This document shows, one piece after another, positions 7,891-16,168 of a stretch of DNA of 64,000 bases. Position 1 is the stretch's first letter. Every line of letters begins with the position of its first letter. The stretch comes from BOG-931 sp963781725. GTDB taxonomy: Bacteria; Pseudomonadota; Alphaproteobacteria; Rhizobiales; Xanthobacteraceae. The DNA is taken from assembly GCA_963781725.1 (NCBI GenBank), contig CAWAGV010000002.1, positions 3,906,001-3,970,000 of the forward strand, given 5' to 3'. The notes beneath the pieces were generated by a model. The model searched no databases and was not told the origin of the DNA. It was given only the letters and a program-made list of their open reading frames with translations. The translations under genes were made by a program, and so were the position numbers.

Positions 7891-8081
7891 TATGGCGCGC
7901 CTCGAAGGATGTACGGCGATCTTAGATGACCCAGCCGGCTGTTGCCGGCTTGGTTGGCTGTCGCCCTTCGAGGCTCGGCGTTCCGGCGTGGATTTTTCCC
8001 TCAACTGTTGCCGGGAGGATACAGCCTCCCGCAACGCCTGTGTGCTACTCTCGGTTGCTTCTTGCCTGAAGGGGGTCAGCA

Positions 8082-8852
8082 ATGAAAAAGCGCCTGATTG
8101 TCCTGGCAATTGCGGCAATGCTCATGGCTACCGGTTCGGCGTTTGCCGCCGACATGCCGGTCAAGGCGCCTGCCAAAGCTCCGTCACCGGTATCAAGCTG
8201 GTCGGGTTTTTATCTCGGCGTGCACGTCGGTGCGGGATGGACCAAGGGGAATCTGGGCGCCTCCTATTTTGGCCCGGGCTTCGTACTTGACCCGACGGTG
8301 GCCTCATCCACCGGCCGCGCCGCGCTTGGAGGTGCCCAGATTGGCTACAACTGGATGGCGGCGCCAGCTTGGCTCATCGGTGTTGAGGGGGACATTTCAA
8401 AAACCAACCTCGACGCCTTTTTGTCGGTAGCCCCAACCTTAGGTGGAGTTCCCGTTCCAAGCCAGCCGACGACCTGGACTCGCAATCTTGAGTGGCTCGC
8501 TTCAGCCAGGGGACGTCTCGGTTACACTGTGACACCTGACTTGCTGCTCTATGCCACTGGCGGCTTTGCGTGGGGCGGGGTCAATTACAACGCTTCCTTT
8601 TTCAACAACGCTGGCGGCTCTAATCTATGGCAGGCGCCGTTCAGCAAGACTTAATCAGGCTATGTTGCCGGCGGCGGCGCTGAGTGGATGGCCTCGCCGC
8701 ATTGGCTATTGCGCGTGGAATATCTGTTCTATCGATTGAACGGGACCTCGAATCTCGCCTCCAATCCGGGATTTCCATTAAATCCGATCCTGTTCACCTG
8801 GAACTCGACGCGGACAAACGTCGTGCGCGTGGGCGCAAGCTATAAGTTCTAG
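8082..8852 (+). pseudogene. Omp25/31-like outer-membrane beta-barrel protein with in-frame stop
   Basis: From the ATG at 8082 a signal peptide (MKKRLIVLAIAAMLMATGSA, FAA cleavage) leads into WSGFYLGVHVGAGW and alternating beta-strand segments typical of the Omp25/RopB family. Codon 191 is TAA (8652-8654). The same frame then continues without interruption as SGYVAGGGAEWMASPHWLL and VEYLFYRL, ending in VRVGASYKF at 8852, the expected C-terminal strand with terminal Phe. Thus 256 codons are intact apart from one nonsense codon, probably an AAA/AAG to TAA change. Without readthrough, the last strands and the BAM-recognised end are lost. A sequencing error or suppression remains possible. Confidence 0.85.
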
Positions 8853-8876
8853 ACTTTGAATATTTGCGCTTGCTCG

Positions 8877-8996
8877 CCGGCCGCGATGGGCGCCGAGCCT
8901 GTTGTCCTGTCCTCCGGCGATTTCGGCAAATTCATTGCCGGCGAAACGAAGAAATTGGGCGCGGTGGTTCGCGCCGCCAACATCAAGTTCAATTGA
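8877..8996 (+). pseudogene. Duplicated 3' tail of a Bug receptor gene
   Basis: The sequence GCCGCGATGGGCGCCGAGCC through TTCGGCAAATTCATTGC and CGCCGCCAACATCAAG repeats 7636-7757 (end of the Bug gene at 6775) with only scattered changes, and even shares the stop and downstream ATTGATATTTG. The frame encodes AMGAEPVVLSSGDFGKF, and no upstream part of the gene is present. It is a leftover of a tandem duplication or recombination that brackets the omp25-like gene. Confidence 0.85.
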
Positions 8997-9054
8997 TATT
9001 TGGGCGAACACAAGTGCGGGGTCGATGTTGGCTTCGCGTAATCCCTCTTAATCT

Positions 9055-9238
9055 GTCATGGCCGGGCTTGTCCCGGCCATCCACGTCTTTGAGCCACTGG
9101 AAATCAAGGAAGACGTGGATGCCCGGCACGGGCCTGCACTCGGGTGCGCGCAAGCGCGGCCCGGGTGGCCGGCATCATGACGGCTGCATTTCCTTTACCG
9201 TGACCTGCGGGCACGGCCGTTCGGAAGAACGGCGTCGC
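9055..9238. repeat. Copies of the 'GTCATGGCCGGG' element and GCCGTTCGGAAGAACGGC palindrome
   Basis: 9055-9183 repeats the inverted element at 6614-6705, with an enlarged right arm (CGGGCCTGCACTCGGGTGCG). 9216-9238 repeats the 23-nt palindrome at 6512-6534. The order of the two elements is reversed relative to the first site. No gene is supported in 8997-9333. Confidence 0.8.
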
Positions 9239-9333
9239 ATGGCTTTCCAACTTGTAATGGCTCGCTTCGAACCAGTGCGACGCGCAACGTGACCAACTCC
9301 TGACCGTCATTCAGAAGGCAAAGGTTGCGAGCC

Positions 9334-9654
9334 ATGTCGGGCACGATGCAACGGGCGATAGTTATTTTGGTCATTTTGCTTGCAGGCTCCGTCGCAGCGG
9401 ACGCCGGCCAAACTGTCAACGAGGTTTACCGGGATCTCATCAGGCCGGGCGGGCAGCCACGCGGCGCCGCCAACTCACAAGCCGCGCTGGATTTTTGCTA
9501 CAGCCAGACCGGCGACATTCGCGGCCTCGCGGATACCCCCGCATTCAAGCAGTGCATGCTCGGTCGCGGCTATCGATGGCAAAGAACCAGGATAGAAGGG
9601 AAACCGGAACCGTTTGAAAATGGAGCGCAGTGGTGCATCGAGCATGACTGCTAG
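9334..9654 (+). CDS. Small secreted protein of unknown function
   Basis: 106 residues from the ATG at 9334; an ATG at 9346 is an equally possible start. A hydrophobic signal (RAIVILVILLAGSVAADAG) precedes a mature domain of about 80 residues with four cysteines: one in DFCYSQTGD, one in FKQCMLGRGYRW and two near the C-terminus (QWCIEHDC). Even cysteine number and export suggest two disulfides. The family was not recognised. It is flanked by dispersed repeats on both sides. Confidence 0.65.
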   Translation: MSGTMQRAIVILVILLAGSVAADAGQTVNEVYRDLIRPGGQPRGAANSQAALDFCYSQTGDIRGLADTPAFKQCMLGRGYRWQRTRIEGKPEPFENGAQWCIEHDC

Positions 9655-9740
9655 TGCGCCGTCGATGACACAAATCAAGCGAGCGCAGGGTGGGCAAAGG
9701 CGGAAAGCGCCGTGCCTACGTCCTCTCCTAAGCAACACTG

Positions 9741-9860
9741 CGTCATGCCCGGCCACCCGGGCCGCGCTTGCGCGCGCCCGAGTGCAGGCCCGTGCCGGGC
9801 ATCCACGTCTTTTGGCTCGTAAGGAAGTCGTGGATGGCCGGGACAAGCCCGGCCACGACG
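9741..9860. repeat. Third copy of the 'GTCATGGCCGGG' element, inverted
   Basis: It starts CGTCATGCCCGGCCACCCGG and ends GGCCGGGACAAGCCCGGCCA plus CGACGG, the same arms as 6614-6705 and 9055-9183 in reverse order. It includes the GCACGGGCCTGCACTCGGGC insert seen in the 9055 copy, here as its complement. Confidence 0.8.
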
Positions 9861-10400
9861 GTTTATAGGTCTCTGTATTTGATTTACGGGTCTCAATCAC
9901 GGAGACTTGATGTGACTCTTGTCCTGGGCCGTGCCATAGGACGGTCGCTCGCTCGTCGTGAGGGACGTCAACCGGTGACTCCGAGTGATGGAGCGGGCGC
10001 GGGTTCTGCGGGTTGGGTTCGTCAGCCCTCTCGCAGGCGGCCTGGGCATCATGCCCGTCCGGCAAGTGTTCGGACTGCGAGGTGCTCGCTGCACTGGCGT
10101 CGGGGAGGCGCGTTTGGCCTTTGATCCGGCGTTTCCAGGAAGCGCTGGCCCGGGCCGGGTTGGGAGGCAACTCCCTTCAATCCGCAGTGGAGCGCCGAAA
10201 GGCGAGCGGCCCCGTCAAAAGGGCCGCGGCTGTGCCTGGTAACGGGTGCAGCTCCCGACTACGCGCCGCTCGGCGCTCCGCTTCCCTCTTTAGGGGAGCA
10301 AACAACGTGGCCCCGCGATGAATTCGGGGCGAAATCATTGCCACGCGTCGGGACTCGCGGATGCCTATGCATCTCGGGAACGGGAAGTGTTGTGCCTATT
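9861..10400. other. Unassigned 540-bp stretch, no convincing gene
   Basis: Open frames exist on both strands (for example plus-strand 10013-10321, minus-strand 9897-10170), but none has a ribosome site, a recognisable domain or plausible composition. A hairpin GCGGCCC(8 nt)GGGCCGC lies at 10206-10227 and GGTAACGGGTGCAGCTCCCG follows. The compact paired segments from about 9990 to 10310 could be a structured RNA or an uncharacterised repeated element; nothing more can be shown from the sequence. Confidence 0.4.
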
Positions 10401-10402
10401 AC

Positions 10403-10541
10403 CCGTCATCCTGAGGTGCTCGGTGCGCAGCACCGAGCCTCGAAGGAGGCGGGCCGAGGCGCCGGGGCCGTCGTCCTTCGAGGGCCGCCGCGCTGCATCG
10501 AAGATGGGGTGTGGGCGCATGGCGGCCACCTCAGGATGACG
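10403..10541. repeat. Dispersed palindromic repeat (CATCCTGAGG type)
   Basis: Outer arms CGTCATCCTGAGGTG and CACCTCAGGATGACGG are near-perfect complements. Inside lie GCTCGGTGCGCAGCACCGAGC, CTCGAAGGAGGCGG and CGTCCTTCGAGG. This is the same family as 439-533 and the element holding the 31-bp array at 7798. No gene lies between it and dusA. Confidence 0.75.
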
Positions 10542-10701
10542 GAAAGAGAGAAGGCGGGGCTCAAACATGAAAACCAAACGTTCCCGCTGCACGTTCGTGC
10601 AGCGGCCTGCCCCCTGCAGGGGGAGGTAAAATTTCGCGGCTTTGGCCTCCAAAGTGGCGGCGAATTCCTGTAGGTAAGCCGCAACCGCAAAGCCAGTGGA
10701 C

Positions 10702-11751
10702 ATGCCGGACCAGCTCGCACATCAGGCCATCGATCGCCGCTTCGCCGTCGCCCCCATGATGGAATGGACCGACCGGCATTGCCGGTTCTTCCACCGGCTG
10801 CTGACGCGCCGCGCGCTGCTCTATACCGAAATGCTGACGACCGGGGCGGTGCTGCACGGCGACCGCGCGCGGCTGCTGCGCTTTGACCCGGCCGAACACC
10901 CGGTGGCGCTGCAACTCGGCGGTTCCGATCCGCAGGCGCTGGCCGCGTGCGCGCGCATCGGCGCCGATCTCGGTTTTGACGAGATCAATCTCAATGTCGG
11001 CTGTCCGTCGGACCGCGTCCAGGAGGGCCGCTTCGGCGCCTGCCTGATGGCCGAGCCGGCGCTGGTCGGCGATTGCGTTGCGGCGATGAAAGCGGCGGTG
11101 CGGACCCCGGTCACCGTGAAGTGCCGCATCGGCGTTGACGACCAGGATCCGGAACAGGCGCTCGAGACCTTCGCGCAGAGTGTCGAGCGGGCCGGCGCCG
11201 ATGCGCTGGTCGTGCATGCGCGCAAGGCCTGGCTGAAGGGCCTGTCGCCGAAAGAGAACCGCGAGGTGCCGCCGCTCGACTATCAGCGGGTTTACCGGCT
11301 GAAAGCCGCGCACCAGAAACTCACCGTTGTCATCAATGGCGGCGTCGGCAGCGTCGAACAGGCGCTCGCTCATTTGCGCCACGTCGATGGCGTGATGATG
11401 GGCCGCGCCGCCTATCAGGAGCCGTGGCGGCTGCTCGCCGTCGATCCGCAGATTTTCGGCGAAGCCTGCCGGTTTTCGTCCGCCAAAGAGGCCGCGGCGG
11501 CGCTGATGCCATATATCGCGCGCGAGCAGGGGCAGGGCACGCGGCTGCATTCGATCACGCGGCATCTGCACGGCCTGTTTCATGGCGTGCCGGGCGCGCG
11601 GGCCTATCGCCGGGCGCTTGCGGAAGCGGCATCGACCGCCGGCGCGGGTGCGGACTATCTCGCCTCGGCGCTGGCCCTGGTCCGCGGCGATGAACTGACC
11701 AATGATGTGGCGCATGACTTGGCGCATGACTTGGCGCATGTTGCGGCCTAG
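10702..11751 (+). CDS. dusA: tRNA-dihydrouridine(20/20a) synthase DusA
   Basis: 349 residues from the ATG at 10702. It is an FMN-dependent TIM-barrel enzyme that reduces uridine 20/20a in the tRNA D-loop. Markers are RRFAVAPMMEWTDRHCRFF at the N-terminus, LQLGGSDP, NLNVGCPSDRVQ with active-site Cys101, FGACLM, KCRIGVDDQD, VHARKAWLKGLSPKENR (DusA-specific) and VINGGVGS. The C-terminus carries a 15-bp near-repeat encoding HDLAHDLAH that looks like slippage. TauE/SafE follows after 9 nt in the same direction. Confidence 0.96.
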   Translation: MPDQLAHQAIDRRFAVAPMMEWTDRHCRFFHRLLTRRALLYTEMLTTGAVLHGDRARLLRFDPAEHPVALQLGGSDPQALAACARIGADLGFDEINLNVGCPSDRVQEGRFGACLMAEPALVGDCVAAMKAAVRTPVTVKCRIGVDDQDPEQALETFAQSVERAGADALVVHARKAWLKGLSPKENREVPPLDYQRVYRLKAAHQKLTVVINGGVGSVEQALAHLRHVDGVMMGRAAYQEPWRLLAVDPQIFGEACRFSSAKEAAAALMPYIAREQGQGTRLHSITRHLHGLFHGVPGARAYRRALAEAASTAGAGADYLASALALVRGDELTNDVAHDLAHDLAHVAA

Positions 11752-11760
11752 TTCGCGCCC

Positions 11761-12591
11761 ATGATCTACGGTGCCGGGCTGCACGAGTTGCTCTGGCTGG
11801 CGCTCGCCATTGTCATTGGCGGCGTGGTGACGGGTCTCCTCGCCGGATTGTTCGGCGTCGGCGGCGGCGCGGTCATCGTGCCGGTGCTCTATGAGGTGTT
11901 CCGCATTCTTGGCGTGCCGGAAGCGGTGCATATGCAGCTTTGCGTCGGCACCTCGCTCGCGATCATCCTGCCGACCACGATCCGCTCGTATCTGACCCAT
12001 CGCGAAAAAGGCCTGGTGATCGGCCGCGCGATCCGGCTGTGGGCGTTGCCCGCGGTGATCGGCGTCAGTTGCGGCGCGGCCATCGCGGCATTCGCGCCGC
12101 CGGCGGTGTTCAAGATCGCTTTCGTGGTGTTGGCGCTCCTTATCGCGGCGAAATTCCTGTTCGCCGGCGATCGCTGGAATCTCGGCACCGATCTTCCCGG
12201 CGCGCTGCCGATGACGGCGTATGGCTTCGGCATCGGGCTTGCCGGCTCGCTGATGGGCATCAGCGGCGGGTCGCTGTCGAACATCGTTCTCACGCTGTAC
12301 GGCAAGTCGATCCATCAGGCCGTGGCGACGTCGGCGGGCCTTGGCGTGCCGATCACCATCGTCGGCACCATCGGCTACATCCTGGCCGGCTGGCACGATC
12401 GCGCGTTGCTGCCGCCGTTTTCGCTCGGCTTTGTCTCGCTGATCGGCGTCGTCATCATGGCGCCGGTCGCGAGCCTCGCCGCGCCTTACGGCGCGCGGCT
12501 CGCCCACACGCTGTCGCGGCGCACGCTCGAACTGGCGTTCAGTATTTTCCTGCTGCTGATCGCGGCGCGGTTTTTGACGACGATGCTTTAG
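11761..12591 (+). CDS. TauE/SafE-family sulfite/anion exporter
   Basis: A 276-residue membrane protein with about eight helices arranged as two related halves. Each half opens with a glycine-rich turn: GLLAGLFGVGGGAVIVPVL near residue 27, and GSLMGISGGSLSNIVLTL near residue 160. This is the TauE/SafE signature of exporters for sulfite or organosulfonates and related anions. It probably shares the dusA transcript (9-nt gap). The substrate cannot be read from the context. Confidence 0.92.
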   Translation: MIYGAGLHELLWLALAIVIGGVVTGLLAGLFGVGGGAVIVPVLYEVFRILGVPEAVHMQLCVGTSLAIILPTTIRSYLTHREKGLVIGRAIRLWALPAVIGVSCGAAIAAFAPPAVFKIAFVVLALLIAAKFLFAGDRWNLGTDLPGALPMTAYGFGIGLAGSLMGISGGSLSNIVLTLYGKSIHQAVATSAGLGVPITIVGTIGYILAGWHDRALLPPFSLGFVSLIGVVIMAPVASLAAPYGARLAHTLSRRTLELAFSIFLLLIAARFLTTML

Positions 12592-12624
12592 GAGTAACCT
12601 TGGACGCTCTAGGGATAGCCCTGT

Positions 12625-13326
12625 TTAGGGGTAACCTTGCAGCGTCAGCCGATCGCCACTGACCTGCCAGCTTTGCAGCCGGTTAAGGAAGCTCATGCCG
12701 AGCAGACTCATCTTGAGCTGTCCCGGTTGCGCCACCAGCGCTTCGATGGATCGCTCCTCGAGGCCGCCGATGGTCACGCGATCGAGCCTCACCGGCGCGG
12801 CGCGGGTGCGCCCGTTGGCGGTGTCGATATTGACCGTGTAATTGAGCACTTCGAGCGGCAGGCCTGCGGCCTTGGCGTCTTCGCGCGTCAGCACCACCGA
12901 GCTCGCGCCGGTATCGAGCACCATCTGCACGCGCGCGCCGTTGATCTGGGCTCTGATTGCGAAATCGCCATCGCTGGTCCGGCCGATTTCGACGCTGCGG
13001 CCGTGCGAGACCACGTGGCCGGGCACCAGCACCACCAGCACCCGGTCGGCGACCGCATGCAGCTCAAAGCGGTACGAATAGACGACCACGAGCGCGAGGC
13101 CGACCATGACCCACAACAGCGCGGCGGTCAGCGCCTGGCTGAAGCGCTCGCGGAACAGGGTCAGCACCGCGGCGCCGAGGAACACCAGAAGCGCAACCTG
13201 GTAGGCCAGCGAGCCGAACTCGCCGGTGGTGAGCGGTCCCACAGTGCCGGCGCCGTGGCGCGCAAAGATGATCAGGATCGCGACCACGATGCCGATCAGC
13301 AGCACTATCAGCAGGCGTGCGCGCAC
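12625..13326 (-). CDS. Membrane-anchored retropepsin-like aspartic protease (TIGR02281 type)
   Basis: 233 residues: an N-terminal helix (residues 3-22), two more hydrophobic segments at about 40-57 and 66-84, then a periplasmic retropepsin domain with DTGAS at 138-142. One catalytic Asp per chain implies an active dimer, as in the clan AA TIGR02281 family. The strand FLNRLQSWQVSGDRLTLQG near the end is typical. The substrate is unknown. It lies 11 nt downstream of the DUF1289 gene and so forms a probable operon. Confidence 0.9.
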   Translation of the reverse strand: MRARLLIVLLIGIVVAILIIFARHGAGTVGPLTTGEFGSLAYQVALLVFLGAAVLTLFRERFSQALTAALLWVMVGLALVVVYSYRFELHAVADRVLVVLVPGHVVSHGRSVEIGRTSDGDFAIRAQINGARVQMVLDTGASSVVLTREDAKAAGLPLEVLNYTVNIDTANGRTRAAPVRLDRVTIGGLEERSIEALVAQPGQLKMSLLGMSFLNRLQSWQVSGDRLTLQGYP

Positions 13327-13337
13327 CGTGGCGTTCC

Positions 13338-13547
13338 TTATGCTTTTGCCGTCGCCGGGACGGCAGACATCGTCTCAAGCCGCAATGGCAAGAGCGCCAT
13401 GATGCGGCGGCGCTCGGCGGCGTCCAGATCGATCCAGTTCGCGATCTCGCCGAGCGAGCGGCCGCAACCGAGGCAAAGCTTCCGCGTCGGATGGATGACG
13501 CACACTTTGGTGCAGGGGCTGTCGATGACGGTTGCGGTGCTGGCCAT
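13338..13547 (-). CDS. DUF1289 domain protein
   Basis: 69 residues from the ATG at 13547, chosen because homologues begin just before the conserved SPCTKVCVI. The family pattern SPCTKVC...LCLGCGRSLGEIANW is complete, with four cysteines that probably bind zinc or an Fe-S cluster. A longer start at 13595 would add 16 unconserved residues. DUF1289 proteins have no settled function. The gene is followed by the retropepsin gene. Confidence 0.88.
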   Translation of the reverse strand: MASTATVIDSPCTKVCVIHPTRKLCLGCGRSLGEIANWIDLDAAERRRIMALLPLRLETMSAVPATAKA

Positions 13548-13611
13548 GCGGAGCTCGGCGGCGGTTTGCGGCACCATAACCAGCAAACCGGCCAAAACAA
13601 GAATGCGTATT

Positions 13612-15261
13612 TCAGGACCAAGGGTGTGGGGGCATTAAACGCCGGCGCCGAACAGCGCTTTTCTGGCCCGGCTGCGTGCCGCCGCTCTCGCCGTCCGGGG
13701 CGATTTCGACGTGGGTCTGGGCGGGTTGGGTCGGCGGCGAAACGCCATCGCTCATCGGCGCCAGCGCCGACATCACCCGCTCCGGCGGGAAGGTCACGAC
13801 CACCTCGGTGCCGATCCGCAGCTTGGATTTCAGCGTGAAAGTGCCGCTGTGCAGGTCGATCAGGTTCTTGGCAATCGGCAGGCCCAGGCCCGCGCCTTGC
13901 TCGGCGGATTTGATCGAATTCGAACCCTGGCCGAACGAGGCAAGCACGATCGGGATTTCCTCGTCCGGGATCCCCGGCCCGGTATCCTTGACGCTCATGT
14001 ACTGGCCGCCGGACGCGGTCCAGCCGACCTTCAGCCAGATTTCACCGCCCTGGGGCGTGAACTTGATCGCGTTCGACAAGAGGTTGAGGCAGATCTGCCG
14101 CACCGCGCGTTCATCGGCCCAAAGCTTCGGCAGATCCGGTTCGAACATTTCATGGATGGTGATGCCGCGATTGCCGGCGCGCAGCTTGAGCAGATGATGG
14201 CAATCCTCGACCACGCGGTTGAGCGAAACCGCTTCTTCATTGAGCTCGTAACGGCCGGCCTCAATGCGCGACAGATCGAGAATCTCGTTGATCAGGTTGA
14301 GCAGGTGAACGCCGGAATTGTGAATGTCGCCCGAATAATCCTTGTAAACGGCGATGGCGTGCGGCCCGAAAATCTCGGCCTTCATCACTTCGGAAAATCC
14401 GAGAATGGCGTTGAGCGGTGTGCGCAGTTCGTGGCTCATCTGCGCGAGGAACCGCGATTTCGCGATGTTGGCGCCTTCGGCGCGGCGGCGCGCCTCATCC
14501 GACACCGACTTCGACTGTTCGAGCTCGCCGATCAGGGCATCCTTCTCGGCGCGGGCCTCGAGCGTCGCCAACGTCGTCGAGTACAGCCGGTAGGCCAAGA
14601 GCGAGAAGTAGCCTTCGGCGGTCAGCGCCATGATGGCGAGGATATAATTGTGCAGCGTTCCCTTGATCGCGAAATCGAGCGCGATCGCCAGCGTCACCGG
14701 CAAGGTCAGCGCGAACACCGCGATCGGCAGGCTTGACGCCAGCATGCTGGAAATCGCCACCACCAGCAGCATGACGAACAGCATGAAGGTCGAGGCCTGC
14801 TCGTCGAGCCCGACCGGATTGATCAGGATGAACGTCCAGGCCATGCCGAAGAACAGATCGAGCAGGATGAACCGCATCCGCCACTGGTGCAGATTGGCGG
14901 TCGTCGGCGTTTCGTCGAGGAATGCCTTGCAGGCCCGGATGATGACGAGATGAATGACCAGCGCGCCGCCGGTCCATACGCCGGAGGTCAGCGCGCCGGT
15001 CCACAGTCCCGACAACGCGCCAATGGAGACTATCAGCAGCAGCATGACCGGGGAGGCGGACAGGCGGTTTTGCGCGAACTGGCGCAGCAGTTCGTAATCG
15101 AACACCGGCCGGGTGCCGCTGGTCGAGGTCAGCCGGTCGCGTGCTTCGCGGACATGCTGCGTCGCGAGCCGGCGCGTTGTCTGCGGAACAGCGGCAGGCG
15201 ACGCAAGCTCATGCGCTTCGCTGATGGTATTGGGCATTTCGATTCGGAACTGATGATTCAC
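13612..15261 (-). CDS. Membrane-bound sensor histidine kinase (PleC/PdhS-like core)
   Basis: 549 residues. Six to seven hydrophobic segments span roughly 70-230, followed by a short coiled coil (240-265), an H-box FLAQMSHELRTPLNAILGFS with phospho-acceptor His277, an N-box LNLLSNAIKF, G1 DTGPGIPDEE and G2 GAGLGLPIAKNL. The H-box followed by GFSEVMKAEIFGP is typical of the alphaproteobacterial PleC/DivJ/PdhS group that acts on DivK-type regulators, but there is no cognate regulator nearby, so the pathway is uncertain. The C-terminal 45 residues are Pro/Arg-rich and disordered-looking. Confidence 0.92.
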   Translation of the reverse strand: MNHQFRIEMPNTISEAHELASPAAVPQTTRRLATQHVREARDRLTSTSGTRPVFDYELLRQFAQNRLSASPVMLLLIVSIGALSGLWTGALTSGVWTGGALVIHLVIIRACKAFLDETPTTANLHQWRMRFILLDLFFGMAWTFILINPVGLDEQASTFMLFVMLLVVAISSMLASSLPIAVFALTLPVTLAIALDFAIKGTLHNYILAIMALTAEGYFSLLAYRLYSTTLATLEARAEKDALIGELEQSKSVSDEARRRAEGANIAKSRFLAQMSHELRTPLNAILGFSEVMKAEIFGPHAIAVYKDYSGDIHNSGVHLLNLINEILDLSRIEAGRYELNEEAVSLNRVVEDCHHLLKLRAGNRGITIHEMFEPDLPKLWADERAVRQICLNLLSNAIKFTPQGGEIWLKVGWTASGGQYMSVKDTGPGIPDEEIPIVLASFGQGSNSIKSAEQGAGLGLPIAKNLIDLHSGTFTLKSKLRIGTEVVVTFPPERVMSALAPMSDGVSPPTQPAQTHVEIAPDGESGGTQPGQKSAVRRRRLMPPHPWS

Positions 15262-15451
15262 CCTAAAAGTGGGGCAAATTCCTTAAGATGAGGCTTAAGA
15301 CCGCAAGGCCGCCGCGGATCCGGCAATCATTCATTTACACTTTGGGCATGGCGGGTTTTTATGCAGTATCAAGCGCGCCCGCGGCACACTGGCCGGCTTC
15401 GGCCGGCAACGATAATCTCGTCCGCTCAAAGGGATGGAAAGGCAACTTCGG

Positions 15452-16063
15452 ATGAAGCTCTATGATGGCGGCCGCGCTCCTAATCCGCGGCGCGTCCGGG
15501 TCTTCCTGGCCGAGAAGGGCATTACGGTTCCGACCGAGCAGGTCGACCTCGGCAAACTGGAGCAACGCAGCGATGCATTTACTGCAGTCAATCCGATGCA
15601 GCGGGTGCCCGCGCTGGTGCTCGACGACGGCACCGTGATCACCGAGTCGATTGCAATCTGCCGCTATTTTGAGGCGCTCCATCCCGAGCCGCCATTGTTC
15701 GGCCGCGGCGCGCTGGAAAGCGCGCTGGTCGAGATGTGGCAGCGCCGTATCGAACTGCACCTGTTCCTTCCGGTGTCGATGGTTTTCCAGCACACCCATC
15801 CGGCGATGAAGATCATGGTCGATCCGCAGGTCGCGGCGTGGGGCGAAGCCAACAAGCCGCGGGTGGCGCAATTCCTGCAATTGCTCGATGGCGAGTTGAA
15901 AGACCGCCAGTACGTCGCGGGACAGGCTTTCACCGTCGCCGATATCACCGCGATGTGCGCGGTCGATTTCATGCGGGTGTCGAAGCTGACGGTCCCGGAC
16001 GAACTCGCCAATGTCAAACGGTGGCACGCCGAAGTCTCGGCAAGGCCGAGCGCTGGCGCCTGA
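15452..16063 (+). CDS. Glutathione S-transferase
   Basis: 203 residues starting MKLYDGGRAPNPRRVRVFLA, the thioredoxin-like N-domain of bacterial GSTs. The conserved cis-Pro and GSH contact region reads MQRVPALVLDDGTVITESIA, and the helical C-domain ends with the N-capping motif FTVADITAMC. The ATG at 15452 is preferred (GGAAAGG at 15436-15442); an upstream ATG at 15434 would add 6 residues. It would conjugate glutathione to electrophiles; the substrate is unknown. Confidence 0.92.
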   Translation: MKLYDGGRAPNPRRVRVFLAEKGITVPTEQVDLGKLEQRSDAFTAVNPMQRVPALVLDDGTVITESIAICRYFEALHPEPPLFGRGALESALVEMWQRRIELHLFLPVSMVFQHTHPAMKIMVDPQVAAWGEANKPRVAQFLQLLDGELKDRQYVAGQAFTVADITAMCAVDFMRVSKLTVPDELANVKRWHAEVSARPSAGA

Positions 16064-16168
16064 CCGCTCTCGGTTTGCCGCCGCTGCAGCTTAATGTCGC
16101 GCACCGGCATTTCCTCATCTGAAGTCTGCTAGACTTCCTCGAAATGATTGTATTGCTGGGAGGATTCG

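Noticed and set aside
10561..12507. 648-residue minus-strand open frame
   Set aside because: Shadow spanning dusA and the TauE gene, Arg/His-rich composition typical of antisense frames in GC-rich DNA.
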